From positions 58,383,899 through 58,447,898 of the forward strand of contig CP136067.1 in the NCBI GenBank assembly GCA_032622095.1: a stretch of DNA of 64,000 nucleotides, written 5' to 3'. Shown here piece by piece: positions 34,829 to 46,330 of this stretch. The stretch comes from Siphonodentalium dalli. Lineage: Eukaryota; Mollusca; Scaphopoda; Gadilida; Siphonodentaliidae. Below the pieces are notes generated by a model. That model made no database searches. It saw only the letters and a list, made by a program, of their open reading frames with translations, and was not told where the DNA came from. Every line of letters starts with the position of its first letter. The stretch's first letter is position 1. The translations under genes were made by a program, and so were the position numbers.

Positions 34829-35308
34829 ACTAGCCGATGAGCCCGACGTTGTCCGGGCTATTCAAAAACCAAATTTCAAGTCCGGGCTATTCAAAAACCA
34901 AATTTCAAGTCGATAGCTCTACCCGTTTCCGAGATCTGGTCTGCGCATGCGCGAAGCTGGCGTCGCACGGGCTCGGCGACCCGATAAAATTCGTATCCGG
35001 GGCAAGATACATTCACATAGCAAATTTCAAGTCGATAGCTCTACCCGTTTCCGAGATCTGGTCTGAGCATGCGCGAATCTGGCGTTGCACGGGCTCGGCG
35101 ACCCGATAAAATTCGTATCCGGGGCAAGATACATTCACATAGCAAATTTCAAGTCGATAGCTCCACCCGTTTCCGAGATCTCGTCTGCGCATGCGCGAAG
35201 CGGGCGCCGCACGGGCTCGCCAATACGACAACGTTCACCGCCCGGTCAAACTACACACACGTACCAAGTTTCGTCCCGATCGGTCGAGAATCGTAGATTT
35301 GTATAAAT

Positions 35309-35340
<32 letters not shown>

Positions 35341-35380
35341 AACAAACATACAGACAGAGGTCTTCAAAATATATATGAGA
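34829..35380 (+). mobile_element. Sister family, unit B2
   Basis: Almost identical to unit B1, including the duplicated start. The middle NRF1-like site is mutated to TGAGCATGCGCG near 35064. The 3' end abuts the resumed 19-bp minisatellite at 35381. Confidence 0.8.
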
Positions 35381-35444
35381 TGGTGAGTCTTATATAGGAT
35401 GATGAGTCTTATATAGGATGATGAGTCTTATATAGGATGATGAG
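35381..35444 (+). repeat. 19-bp minisatellite, right-hand remainder
   Basis: About three units of GATGATGAGTCTTATATAG continue the array of 23903-24484 after roughly 10 kb of nested mobile elements. Confidence 0.9.
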
Positions 35445-36095
35445 TTTGAAACACTGAAACGATAAATGTTCAGACAAACGGTGTCATGAAATTGTGGGAA
35501 TCGGAGTAGCTTTAATGTGTATATTATTTAACTGTTGATCTAGTTGATCTTACGTATATATCTCAAATACGATCCAATAACTATATATTTATCTACTATA
35601 ATAACCCATGACGAACCTATACATAGCTCTTTAAACTTGGGTTAGCAGTGTGATAGCAATGGATAGTTTCGTTTGGGATATACAGCAGTACCACCCATGG
35701 ATGTTGTGATAACTATAAATGAATAATACTTATTCTCTTTGACTTCCATGCATGGCTATTTCTGTTCTTTTACTAATGTATCAATTGTATGTAAACGCCC
35801 AGCAAGTAGAGCACATTCATATATATGAAGGGATAACCGATTAACTCGATATATATTTTATATATAAACTGATTCTGCGCCCATGATCTGTATTACTGTC
35901 TTAAGGGGGAGACGCACATTTTGAATAAATCCAGCCAAAAATGGCAAGAGATTTTCAACAAATAATTTCTCTGGATCTATCTCTCAAAAAATCTTGAGTT
36001 TCTCATATCATCATCTTCATTGTGTATAGAATCTGAGCAATTATGAAGAGACAGCAAAAACAATGGATTCTAATACATTTGATAGGTTGAATATA
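35445..36095. other. Intergenic, no supported gene
   Basis: AT-rich, with no repeat or coding frame of note. Confidence 0.4.
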
Positions 36096-36350
36096 TTATT
36101 TATTTTTTTGTCCCTTTCGGTTCCAAGAACTGCTAGAATAATTAATAATGTCACACACAACTCCAGTCATCAAATAGCTTATTGCCTTGGATCTACGGGA
36201 AGAGGCTTCATTTGTGTCATAATGTTGAGTTAGATTTTTAATTGCATAATATAGCATCACACCCCCATATATTATAATTATGGATAAAGCAGTCACAAAT
36301 ATTCCAGCCCAAATGAAGACAAATGTTGATATGCAGTGTGGTCCGTTCAA
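36096..36350 (-). CDS. Possible terminal exon of a membrane protein
   Basis: The 84-codon frame holds one strongly hydrophobic segment (FVFIWAGIFVTALSIIIIYG, about residues 11-30) followed by a polar tail rich in S, R and K. The frame remains open about 10 codons upstream of the ATG to a TAA. An AATAAA overlaps the stop region. This would fit the last exon of a transmembrane protein on the minus strand, but no upstream exon or family is recognised, and a chance frame is possible. Confidence 0.25.
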   Translation of the reverse strand: MNGPHCISTFVFIWAGIFVTALSIIIIYGGVMLYYAIKNLTQHYDTNEASSRRSKAISYLMTGVVCDIINYSSSSWNRKGQKNK

Positions 36351-36858
36351 GCACAGTGTAATTCGGCCACAGTGTTAAGATATATGGTGGTCAGCTTTAA
36401 CTTGGTTATGAAAATGACCCACAACTCATCTCAGCCCAATTTTTTATTGATCAACAGGCATGACATGGACATTCTCAAATATAGAAAATTACTTATGGAT
36501 AGTTGCCTTTCTAAATGAAAATAATCATTAAATTTCACGAATCAAGAATAATTAAGTCTCCTCTCTTGATCTGGATATATGAACTGCACTTTTGAATTAA
36601 TTTTTTTTACCGAAGTTCTTAGTAACTGAAAGCAGTGAAAGTTTAAATATTGTTCATGCCATAAAAGTAAAGTAAATGAAGTTATAATATCCAGTGGGTT
36701 CTTAAATATTCTATCACAATAATCGCTTGAACCAAATTTCACAAACAAATTCCTGACAAATTTTGAGAAAATCCATTTTGAAATAACAGGAAATTTTGGC
36801 AACACGTGCGTCTGACCCATAACGTATGATTGCGGGATAGAATGAGCACCATTATAGG
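36351..36858. other. Intergenic, no supported gene
   Basis: The minus-strand frame 36542-36865 has no recognisable domain. Confidence 0.4.
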
Positions 36859-36866
36859 GGCGCAAG

Positions 36867-38043
36867 CAGGGATGTGGCTAGAGGGTCTCCGCTGGGGGGT
36901 GTTCACCTTGGGAATTTCCAACTGCACCCCCCCCCCCCCTTGAGTCGGAATCACACCAACACAACTTTTTACATAATTCCATTTGCACCCCCCCCCCCTT
37001 CAGTCGGAATCGCACCAACATAACTTTTTGCATAATTCCATTTGCACCCCCCCCCCCTTGTACCTCATGCACAGGCCTAATTTCCTATATATTCATAAGC
37101 CATGCTTTTTTCCCAGTATGAGAACATTAAGATATTTTAACCTGAAAAAAATGCCAAAAAAGTGCTCTAATTCCAGACAAATGCACACAGCTACCGACAA
37201 CAGACCAGGAAACACCGGGCCGACCATGGTTGTTTGGCCCGGTGTGAGAAAATTTTGAAAACTATATACAAGAAAATCGCAAATCCTAGCATCTAGACTG
37301 GCCTCAACTGAAGCTTTCCTAGTGTTGGAAATTTCAAACCTCATGCTCCCTTCAGGTTGGAAAATTCTTCAACTGATGACCATTTATGTCTACAAGTTTG
37401 ACCAAATGTAGTAAAATATTGTTTTGCTAAACTAATTAGCGGTTTTGTATTGGCCATGTGGATGGGCAATGACACACCGGGCCGACCATGGTTTGGCCCG
37501 GTGTGCGAAAATTTTGAAATCTGAACAAGAAAATCGCAAAATCCTAACATCTAGACTAACCTCAAGCCTTCCTACTGTTGGAAATTTCAAACCCTACACC
37601 CCCACTTAGGTTGGAAAATTTCCAACTGATGACAATTCCAATGACAATGTTGACCAATTGTATGACAATATTGTTTTCTTAAATTAACTAGAAGTTTTTG
37701 ACTGGCCACGGGGGAGGGACCAGGACACAAGCTTTCCAAGTGTTGGAAATTTCCAACCTGTCACCCCCCTAAGGTTGGAAAATGTCCAACTGATGTCCAT
37801 TTCTGTCAAAAATTTTGACCAAAAATAGGAACACATGCAAATATTGGTCGAAAAACAATAAATTCCCCCCAATAAATTGTTTTATAATCGAACTACAAAA
37901 ACATTTTCAACCTATTGTTGGTGTGAAATTTCGTTGTGGCAGGTATGAAATTTCCAACTATTGAAAATATAGCTCTCTGCTGGGGGGGGTGAGACACCCC
38001 CCCCCCCACACACACACCCCCCCCCCCTCTAGCCACATCCCTG
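36867..38043. mobile_element. hAT-type non-autonomous element
   Basis: Terminal inverted repeats CAGGGATGTGGCTAGAGGG and its exact inverse. The 8-bp direct repeat GGCGCAAG lies on both sides (36859-36866 and 38044-38051), which is diagnostic of hAT-like transposition. Inside are a ~72-bp tandem repeat with GTCGGAATC(A/G)CACCAACA and a C-run near 36940-37065. Two blocks with ACACCGGGCC...GGCCCGGTGT imperfect palindromes lie near 37215 and 37472. Recurrent GTTGGAAATTTC(A/C)AACC motifs fill the rest. No transposase is present. Confidence 0.9.
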
Positions 38044-38051
38044 GGCGCAAG

Positions 38052-39010
38052 GCATTCGGAGTGAGTTCATGCTTACTGCGCGATCAGCGATGTTTTGTTG
38101 ACAAATAACAGCGACAGTTCTGGTTACTTCTGGTTTCAGCTCGCGAAATTTCGTTATTGGAGAACTATCAATAACATGAATAATGAATATAAGAACAAAG
38201 TTTATCTATTAATTTTATTGCGTTCTTCTTATTGGTGATGTTTTTGACATACTTTTATATTGTTTACATATTTACCCACTGCGAATGCCTTGGGTCCCTT
38301 TAATGGATAACAAATTAGGATATGGGTGCGTTCGAATCCGCATTCTTTTGATTCTGGTGCTCGCGAACGGCTGGTTACCAGCACAGATAAGTATACCAGA
38401 CGATTAAATTGTATCACCGAGAACAGACACATGAATATCATGATACATGTACATATACGTATATTTTGAACCGTTAGAACGACATAAACAGAGACTGAGC
38501 CGAAAAAGCTCGTCTGCTGCATGTGACTGAAAATATATCGTCTGAAGAAAATACCATTACATAACATTCTTTTGAAACTGAGAGACTAATTAGAAGCCAA
38601 AACGCTCAAGTCTTATCCTGGTGTAGATTCCACTTTTTCCAATTCCATTTCCTGTTATCGAATGCATTGAATACCGCTATATTCGCGGTTTCATATTCTC
38701 AGCCCCGTTTTGTTTCGACTTCAAACATGGTATCATCGTGATTCAGGTATGCATGTTCCCGGTGTATGAAGTTAGTCGAGTGCAGTCTTGGTTGTTCTGA
38801 AGTCTGAATGATTATTTATACGTGAAGGTGTATTCGAACTTGCAACACAAATTTTTGTTTTATTTTATTTTATAAGACACATCCCAGGATGAGAACATCG
38901 GAAATTTGCTATCAATAGCAGATGACGCTTCTTATGGAAACTTTATAACATATATCCAAAATCCGATTTGAGCAAAATGTTTTCCAGAGATTTTAAAAAT
39001 GCCCATTTTC
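38052..39010. other. Intergenic, no supported gene
   Basis: A 112-codon minus frame at 38229-38567 shows no recognisable domain and a composition no different from its surroundings. Confidence 0.4.
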
Positions 39011-39240
39011 AACCATGGGAACAAGGGGGGGGGGGGGGGGGGGGGTCATCCACTTTTTTCCATACAGTAGTCCGGGGTGGGTGGGTGGTTCACATGCGAA
39101 AAAAGTAACTTTTTTCTTGAGTGGTCTCAATTTTTTCCTCTTACAACATTTCTGCAACATAATTGCCTCAAAGTGTTCAGCATCATTGTTAAGGTGTGTA
39201 TAACACTTAGGGCAGTGCTTAGGGGGGGTAGTTAGTGTGG
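39011..39240. repeat. G-run dispersed repeat fragment
   Basis: An 18-20 base G run at about 39026 is followed by TCATCCACTTTTTTCC and GGGTGGGTGGTTCACATGCG, like other G-run elements in the window. A second G run (AGGGGGGGTAG) at 39222 could be the far end, but no target duplication is visible. Confidence 0.4.
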
Positions 39241-40760
39241 ATATAGGCATGATGCTTCTCAGAAATCCAGATTACGAACCAACTCTCAGGAATTCGCCTT
39301 TTTCATCCGATCACATTGCCATGTACCAATGCTACTGCTTCCAGATGAAAATGGACAGTTATGTGAATAAACTTTAATGTGAATAAAATGAAAAAAGCTA
39401 TTCATTTATAGCATTAATATTTACTCATTATACCTGATCAGACAGACATAGTTAGTGGCAAAAACATGGAAATCTCATTATGCTAGAAATTATTGAATCC
39501 TATTTAAAACAACATCCAGTGTTAATTTTTGTTTGTTTTATTTATTTGTATTTATTGTTTGTTTATGGACACACAATTAAATTTCACATAAAAGCCATAT
39601 GGATGTTAAAAGCCATGGTGTGAGATGGTATAAGATCTTGTGGATCCAGTATTATTTAGCATAAATGTTTTGCCAAAATTGATATTTGATTATTTTCATT
39701 CACTTTTCGGGTGATTACTGAAAATCAGTGGAAATTTGGTAAAATGTTCATATAAGGCCAAAGAAAAAAGATACTATGTTTACGCACATCGACCGACCCT
39801 AAAATAATAACCACCGACCCTAATCTTTTTATTGATATTTTGAGAAAAAGCCGAAAATGAAAAAAAAAAACCAATGCACATACATAATGATGTTCAATAC
39901 TAGTAGTTGCAAAACACATGGTTTCTAACATCCCTGTGTAAAGTGACCATAAAGTGATAGCTGGATCAACAGTTAAAACTCCAGGTGTGGATTGATGGGC
40001 ATGATTTTGCGATTTTAGTTTCCTGAGAGTGGATATCAGGCATGTTTTAAGCCTTGTTTGGGAACTATCTATCAACAGGTGTGTATAGTATAAATATAGA
40101 GGTTATCACCACACATGGAAGGGGTATAGCTCCATGTACTGTTTCCAAAAACCAGGCATGCTACTAGTAGGTTGGATGCACATGTACTGGCTACCTCCAG
40201 ACAATGGGACGAAGTCATCACAATACAAGTACCGGTGTAATGGTGGTATTATAATGTATTATGGGTAAATTTCTCATAAAACATTAGTGACATCAATTTC
40301 ATACCAAGCAATATAGCCAACATTATGAAAATGCGGTATGTGAATAACAAATCACACACTTAAATGCATAAACCAAGTTTGATCTTTTATTCAATCTTAA
40401 TGTATATTTCGCTGTGTTGTTCAAGCGATACTTCCCCAAAACATGAGTTGGTATTTTATGTAACTTCGGTCGAGGTAGTTCAATATTTCTGCAATTGGTG
40501 CAATTAGCGGAAACATTCTATCTTTTTGTTTTGGCCTAACTTGTTTACAAGTCAATACTGTCATGCATCAATTAGTCTACAAAACAAACTGGACAACACT
40601 GGATGTAGCTTTATACGATTTTTATCTGTTCTCAGACTGAAATTTATGTTTCATTAATTTTTTCATGCGGTCCTTCTCGATGTTGAAATGACTTAGAAGA
40701 ACCAGAAACAGAAATAAGGTAACTGTAATACTGACCATCAAGCTTAAATGGTGTGAGACT
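39241..40760. other. Intergenic, no supported gene
   Basis: The 116-codon minus frame at 39725-40075 spans a small repeat (CGACCCTAAAATAATAACCAC then CGACCCTAAT) and has no recognisable domain. Confidence 0.4.
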
Positions 40761-40764
40761 ACAT

Positions 40765-40925
40765 ATTTGGAGGTAAAAGGGGGTGGGTACCCCGCATGGA
40801 ATTGGAAAAAAATATTGTTTCCTTCAAATAAGGGGGTGGTGGGTACACAAGAGCTGGATTTTTCAGCCTACTGTCATGTCACTTTTTTGCGACCCCCCCC
40901 CCCCCTCCCATGATGGGAAGTAGGT
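40765..40925. repeat. GGGTGGGTAC-type dispersed repeat fragment
   Basis: Two blocks, AAAGGGGGTGGGTAC and AAGGGGGTGGTGGGTACAC, precede a C run followed by CTCCCATGATGGG. Similar to other G-run elements here. Ends are not defined. Confidence 0.35.
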
Positions 40926-42189
40926 TTTTCGACAATATCCCTCATCGGCGAAAACATAACGCCTTATTCCTCCATCCGATATATACCAGTTTGTGTAAAA
41001 GTAGAGTATGTAGCGAATAGAGTTACACGGACAGAAAATAATGCAATCGTGGTCATGAAATGGCTGTCAAAATGGCCGCAACCCCAAGCCATGCCACGAC
41101 GAAAGCAACATATTGGATAACCACATAGAAGTGAAAATACGGATTGGTAATTTACAAGTATGTTGTTAAATATATTTAAAGATACACATATCATTAAATC
41201 AGATCTATCTGAAGGATTTATTGGTCACTGCAACTCAAATTAAATCCAATGATTTACGTCTTTAATGTTTGGGTTTTCTGCTTAAAATGCATCCAGCAGT
41301 CGGGCCAAAAATATAAATTTTGGGCATGAAACACAAGAAGTAATGTTTCGCCACTCAGGGTGTGGCAGTAGTTTGAATCCGAATGATGATTAAATATTAT
41401 TGAAAATGAAAAATTAAGTGCAGACCTTTGCGGTATAAATAAACAGTTACATTTCCGGAATTTTCAACACTCTCCGTGATAACAAACAATACACGTGTGT
41501 CGTAATGCTTATTATACTGTAAAGAAACACTCATCTCTTCAATAGATTAGCACCTCATCTCACCAGATCGAAGAGATGGTACATCGTATATTTTATGAAT
41601 GTCTAGTTTTCATGCTGCTACCAAACCGGTTTCTTAGCAAAATATTAGTTTTCAGTATCTTGTTGTTTGGACTTATCTTACCAATGCTACCCACGTAGTT
41701 TGCTAAATATCAGTTGATCAGCATTTAAAGTTATTATTTCAGCGTTGATCATCCATTCAATGTTGCTATGTGTGCTTTTTGTGAAGCAGATATGTGTTAC
41801 ATTAAGGAGAAGGGATAAACGTGGTGAAGCGGTTGCAGAAAACTTTGTACGTTTTGCGTATATGTGGCCTTAGTGAATATTAGCAAATAATATTTCCAGG
41901 TATAAATATATAGTGTCTGTCAGAGAGCATGTAGGAAAGTTGGGTTAAGTTTATAATTTATTGAAGATAGTCAAAGGTACTTTGTTTTTTTTAATAACGT
42001 GCGTTCATAGTATACCACCAAGCATTCGTGTGATAAAACAAAATATTCGTGTTTCATCACTTGACCGGGGGGGGGCAAATATGACTACTATTTTAAGACA
42101 CGGACAATATGATCTACATATTTTACCCAGTGCCCAATGAGTAGCTCTCATACTGTTCCTTAGCAGTGAATGTTGACAGGTTTGATGTT
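40926..42189. other. Intergenic, no supported gene
   Basis: A single AAATGGCTGTCAAAATGGCCGCAA motif at 41057 resembles the paired motifs of the fold-back arms, but no other arm sequence surrounds it. Confidence 0.4.
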
Positions 42190-42545
42190 GTAGATATAAA
42201 AATTAATTATGATCGGTCACATTCGTGACACTGCTCTGGGTACCTATAGTTATGCTTCAACAAAAGGTCACATAATCAATGCATACCTATTAAACCCCAT
42301 TTAAAGGTACTCAATCCGATCATAGGCTCCCGAATTACTATTTCTTTGCCTTCGGTGGTAAAACATATTTCATTCGAGTCGAAGAACCCATCCATCAAAG
42401 CTCAGAGTGATCAGATATCGATTTTTGAAGTTTGTTAATTTCTCGAGATGTGGTCCAGAAACACGTGATCAAACGGACAAATTGCGAATGAAGATGAATG
42501 ACTCTAAAATCAAGTGGTAATAATAACCACTTGATTTTAGAGTTA
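42190..42545 (-). mobile_element. Dispersed repeat S copy 2 joined to an inverted-repeat MITE half
   Basis: 42190-42300 is the inverted partner of 17461-17578. From 42300 the sequence TTTAAAGGTACTCAATCCGA starts a single arm of the MITE seen at 10237. It closes with a perfect hairpin: ACTCTAAAATCAAGTGGT (42501-42518), loop AATAATA, and the exact inverse (42526-42543). Confidence 0.6.
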
Positions 42546-43134
42546 TCTCTATCACCTTGTATCATTCGTATGTGATAAATTCAATTACTTCATTGGGTTT
42601 CAATGGAATAAATAAAGTATATTTAAGTATTTCGTGTATGTGTCGAGGTATTTTGATAACCGGAACCTGACGGACACAACAAATTATTAGGACTAACCTA
42701 AACGCTGGTGATTATGAGATTTTAATGGAAAAACAGTCATCTGTTTTCAACTTTCTGGACAGTAACTGGCATAACGCTCTTTATATTGTCACCATATATC
42801 ATGTAAAGGAACGCCCTTTATAATTGTTCCATGTGTAAATGTTTGGGCTAAAAGGAAGTGAGCATTTTACTTCCACTTGATGGACGCTGTTAGCCGACAT
42901 CCATTTATATATTGGCGGAATTTACGCTACAGTTTTGTTCCTATATATTGCTTGAAACATTACTTGACTTGAAAGGCACTGAATGGTTTAAAGTCTCAAA
43001 TTTATACTTTACCATATACATACATAGTTCTATTCAGTTCTAAAACTTTACGGACCGGCTTCGGGGATACAATAAAGAACGTGTGTCTCAATTACGTGCG
43101 TAAATTTTAAAACAGCAGAATTCTCCATAACGTC
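42546..43134. other. Intergenic, no supported gene
   Basis: No gene or RNA is recognised. Some CCTTTA/GCTCTTTAT blocks near 42770-42830 recall the ~130-bp repeat at 1.6-2.2 kb. Confidence 0.35.
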
Positions 43135-45180
43135 CGTGATTTCATCAATTTCAATGCATTTATTTCTCATTTCCTTAATAAAGGCATTGAGATAAATATA
43201 ATAGGTATATACAGATATGTACATATTTACATGTGGTCAACATGGCGAACAAACATATGTAAATAAATAATGTCATACATATCCTATAATTTGGCTACCG
43301 TACATGTATATTAGTCCAGGAGATATTGGTCGACCTCTAATTTTTTCCACTTGTTAACAAGAACAAAAAGTGGCCGCAGTGACTCCAGACAAGATGGCGT
43401 CCATCATGGCGGCCATTTTTTTTTAATGCACCAGGTCTCTTTGATCGCCATTATAGTAAGGATGATAGCGCATGCGGTCTTGTTTTCCGCTCGATTCGTT
43501 ATGCTAATATACAACTCTTACAAATTGGCCAAAAATCCGACACCAGAATCCAATATGGCGGCCAAGATGGCCGCCGAAATGTGAAAATATGCTGTTTTTC
43601 TGACATGTTACCACCTTTCGTTTGTCTCTGTGGGAAAATGTTAGAATTTTTGCGCCATGTTATACATTTATCATATAGAGGAGTCATTGGCGAACACATG
43701 GGGACCATAATATGCATTCATTGCGGGATATTTTTGTCCGATATCACGTTTTCCCAAATGCCGGTATCATAGGTCAAAGCCGAATCTCCGTTGATAACGC
43801 GATGTTATGTTTCGAATCAATGAATGTTATTGCTATTATAACAACACCCATGCATATTATTTGCAGGAGATACTCGAGCTAGGATTCCTCTTATACCTGA
43901 GTTGAGGAATATTTACCCAAATCTAAGATGGCGGCCAAAATGGCCACCAGAAATTAAAAAAAATCGCCGAAAATCGCTGATTTTAACATCAGTGAGCATT
44001 ATTGTCATGACAACTCCACACCTGCTTACTATTGTAAGTTGGGAACACTTAGGCGAAGAACTTTCCTTGTACCATATCCAAATAAAAGTCCCCCAAATCC
44101 AAAATGGCGCCCACAATGGCGGACAGATTTTGAAAAATCACCGAAATTCCCTCATATTCACATCATTGGGCATTATTGTCGAGAGAACTCCACCCATGCT
44201 TATAATTGAGTTGGAAATACTGAGGTGAAGTAATTACATTACATCTCATGCAAGAAACTGTTTTCCAAATCGAAGATGGCGGCCAAAATGGCGACCGAAA
44301 TTTGAAAACAAGTCTACATTCCTTTACTTTCTTACGATGGGCGTTATTGTTTCGCGATTTCTATCCACCATTACATGTTGATATGGAATAGTGACATGAA
44401 GTATTCGTTAGGGTTTGGCAATTGATACTCACAGCTAAGATCGCTGCTAAATGGGCGGCTAGAAATTGAAAAGAAATCGATATTTTCACATATTAATTTC
44501 AACTTTTTGTCATAATATCGGTATGTATGGACGAAACTGTACACAAACCATCTACTAGTTCAACTTAAAGGTATCAAGACGCATAACATAGCTCGTATCC
44601 TTCTGGAAAGATGAAAAACCACAATTAATATCACGATGTGGTATTTCGAAATCCAGTCTCCACTTAGCGCCGATAATGGCCGTAAGCGTAGGTGCGCCGA
44701 CTAGTTATATCAGAACAATTACCTGATAACAGATTCTGATTTGCCACGTCACGTCCATAATTATCTGGACCAGCTTCCATTTCTTTGTCTGATAACTCTA
44801 GGTCGCTCACACCGACAAAGTATTCACCACTTCCTGGGAAGAGGGTCCCTCTAATCATAACGTTTCAAACAATTCCTTTTCCGGTGTCTAGCTTACGATT
44901 TTAAATATTTGCTAAATATGATATTTGTGCGTCATCTTGAACTAGGAAGGCATATGGCCGATGAGTATACAAGCTTACAGAAGGTCATCTCTATGTATGT
45001 GTCTCACACCCCGTGGGATAACGACATGTTCACCTGGCGAACCAGTTAGCTAGTCACTTCTCAATAGATGGTTCGTTAACTCACAAACTCAGCGAACGCA
45101 TTGGCATAATTATGTGCACAACTTCGACAGTGTTTCGAAGGTTGCTAGCTGTCTCATTCCCTTGGACAGATGTCTATCTG

Positions 45181-45504
45181 CTAAGGAGAAGACCCTAGTG
45201 TACAGACTACCCACACTTCTTGACCATTATCCGAAGCAAACTGTGTGACGCCCTGCAGTTGTCTCATCGAATATCTCCCAGCAGAGAAGAACAATGCTCG
45301 CGGTGCTAGTTTGTGGACATGCGCCATGATAGTGGGAATGAAATGGGCCACTGTATACACCACCCCTACACCTGGTGCATGTTTAAGATATCGAATGTCA
45401 TGCGTGTCGGTTTTATTTGGTGTGGTAAGATTGTATTTCCACATCCGTTTCGAAGCCTTTCTGATTCAACTACGTACACTTTTGTCTGGATAATACCATG
45501 CTAG
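45181..45504 (+). pseudogene. Coding-like remnant in left inner arm of fold-back 2
   Basis: Frame 45245-45493 reads ...NNARGASLWTCAMIVGMK.... The right arm, read on the minus strand at 46139-46327, gives ...NNTHGASLWVCVMIVEMK.... The agreement at protein level, with changes between the copies, suggests the arms once carried a protein-coding segment. The start is not identifiable, stops interrupt neighbouring frames, and no family is recognised. Confidence 0.35.
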
Positions 45505-45812
45505 CATCCCTCAAAACAGTCGGATGGACTAAAGGATAATGTCTTTATAGCATGAATGTATGCGTGTTTTGTTATCCTCTCTCGGGGTTAGCGTCAGTAT
45601 GTGGGCTGTATTATTCAAGAAAATGTCAGGAATTGTGGTGCATTTATTTCACTATGTATTTAAAGAACAATTTACAGTCTCGATGGCAATGGCTGTGGAC
45701 ATTGGGGAACGCGACCTTTATGATCATATAGCTTTATATATATATAACTTTAGAATATAGTAGTTAATGTCTCATGCAGGAAAATGGTCGCAATGGTGAT
45801 GTTACCAAGAAA

Positions 45813-46118
45813 TCACTTGGTGTACCAACGTTTGTTGAACTGAATGCAAGAGCTCATCAACGTAACATTCCTCTGGGTGTTCTTCGCGTTGAACATTTCA
45901 CCCTTTTGTTGATGGCATTTGTACTTTCTTGAACCATACCACCCAGCGTGAGTATGACATATCAACCAACTATCAAAGGTATCGCCTTTAAGACTACAAC
46001 CAGTCTTGGTGGGGCTTATACAGCAGTAGCCAATGGCATACTCCTGATCCAGTTGTTTAAGAACGGCTTCCAACGGATTGGAACATACAATCTTAGCATA
46101 CAAGGAAAGCAAAGCCAC
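45813..46118 (-). CDS. Unidentified frame in the spacer of fold-back 2
   Basis: A 101-codon frame, open about 8 further codons upstream, includes LYAKIVCSNPLEAVLKQL and a Cys/His-containing middle (GYCC...C...C-H-H...). Composition is protein-like with no low complexity. A TTTTAG acceptor-like site lies just upstream at about 46138. It could be a piece of the element's own gene or a captured host exon. No domain is recognised. Confidence 0.3.
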   Translation of the reverse strand: MALLSLYAKIVCSNPLEAVLKQLDQEYAIGYCCISPTKTGCSLKGDTFDSWLICHTHAGWYGSRKYKCHQQKGEMFNAKNTQRNVTLMSSCIQFNKRWYTK

Positions 46119-46138
46119 ACATGAGATCCTGTCTGAAT

Positions 46139-46330
46139 CTAAAACATAACAAAATAAGGGGCGGTGCAGTCATGGTCCAATTTCATTTCCACTATCATGA
46201 CACATACCCACAAACTAGCACCGTGTGTATTGTTATCATCTGCTTGGATCTGTTCGGTGAGACGATTGCTGGACGACAACAGCTTGTTCATATGATCATG
46301 TTCAAGGAGTTTGGGTATATTATGCATTAT
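46139..46330 (-). pseudogene. Coding-like remnant in right inner arm of fold-back 2
   Basis: Inverted partner of 45181-45504. The minus frame reads through GASLWVCVMIVEMK and stops at a TAG shortly before the spacer frame. Another minus frame at 46557-46748 (ending VRYTIKVFGRCVY) also looks protein-like. None can be assigned a function. Confidence 0.35.

Noticed and set aside
32473-35306. Many long open frames of 70-147 codons on both strands, with repeated VDSSTRFRDLVCACAK-type peptides
   Set aside because: They follow tandem core repeats whose unit length happens to keep several phases open. They overlap on both strands and lack any domain.
43720-43770. A further YY1-like motif pair expected near 43745 from the ~178-bp spacing
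   Set aside because: The sequence there (CCCAAATGCCGGTATC) does not keep the motif, so one position in the series is counted as missing.
45400-46100. CACTA-type transposon ends for the fold-back elements (left flank reads CACTAGTT)
   Set aside because: The CAC belongs to the duplicated target in element 1, and element 2 has TAT there, so the shared terminus is TAGT and not CACTA.
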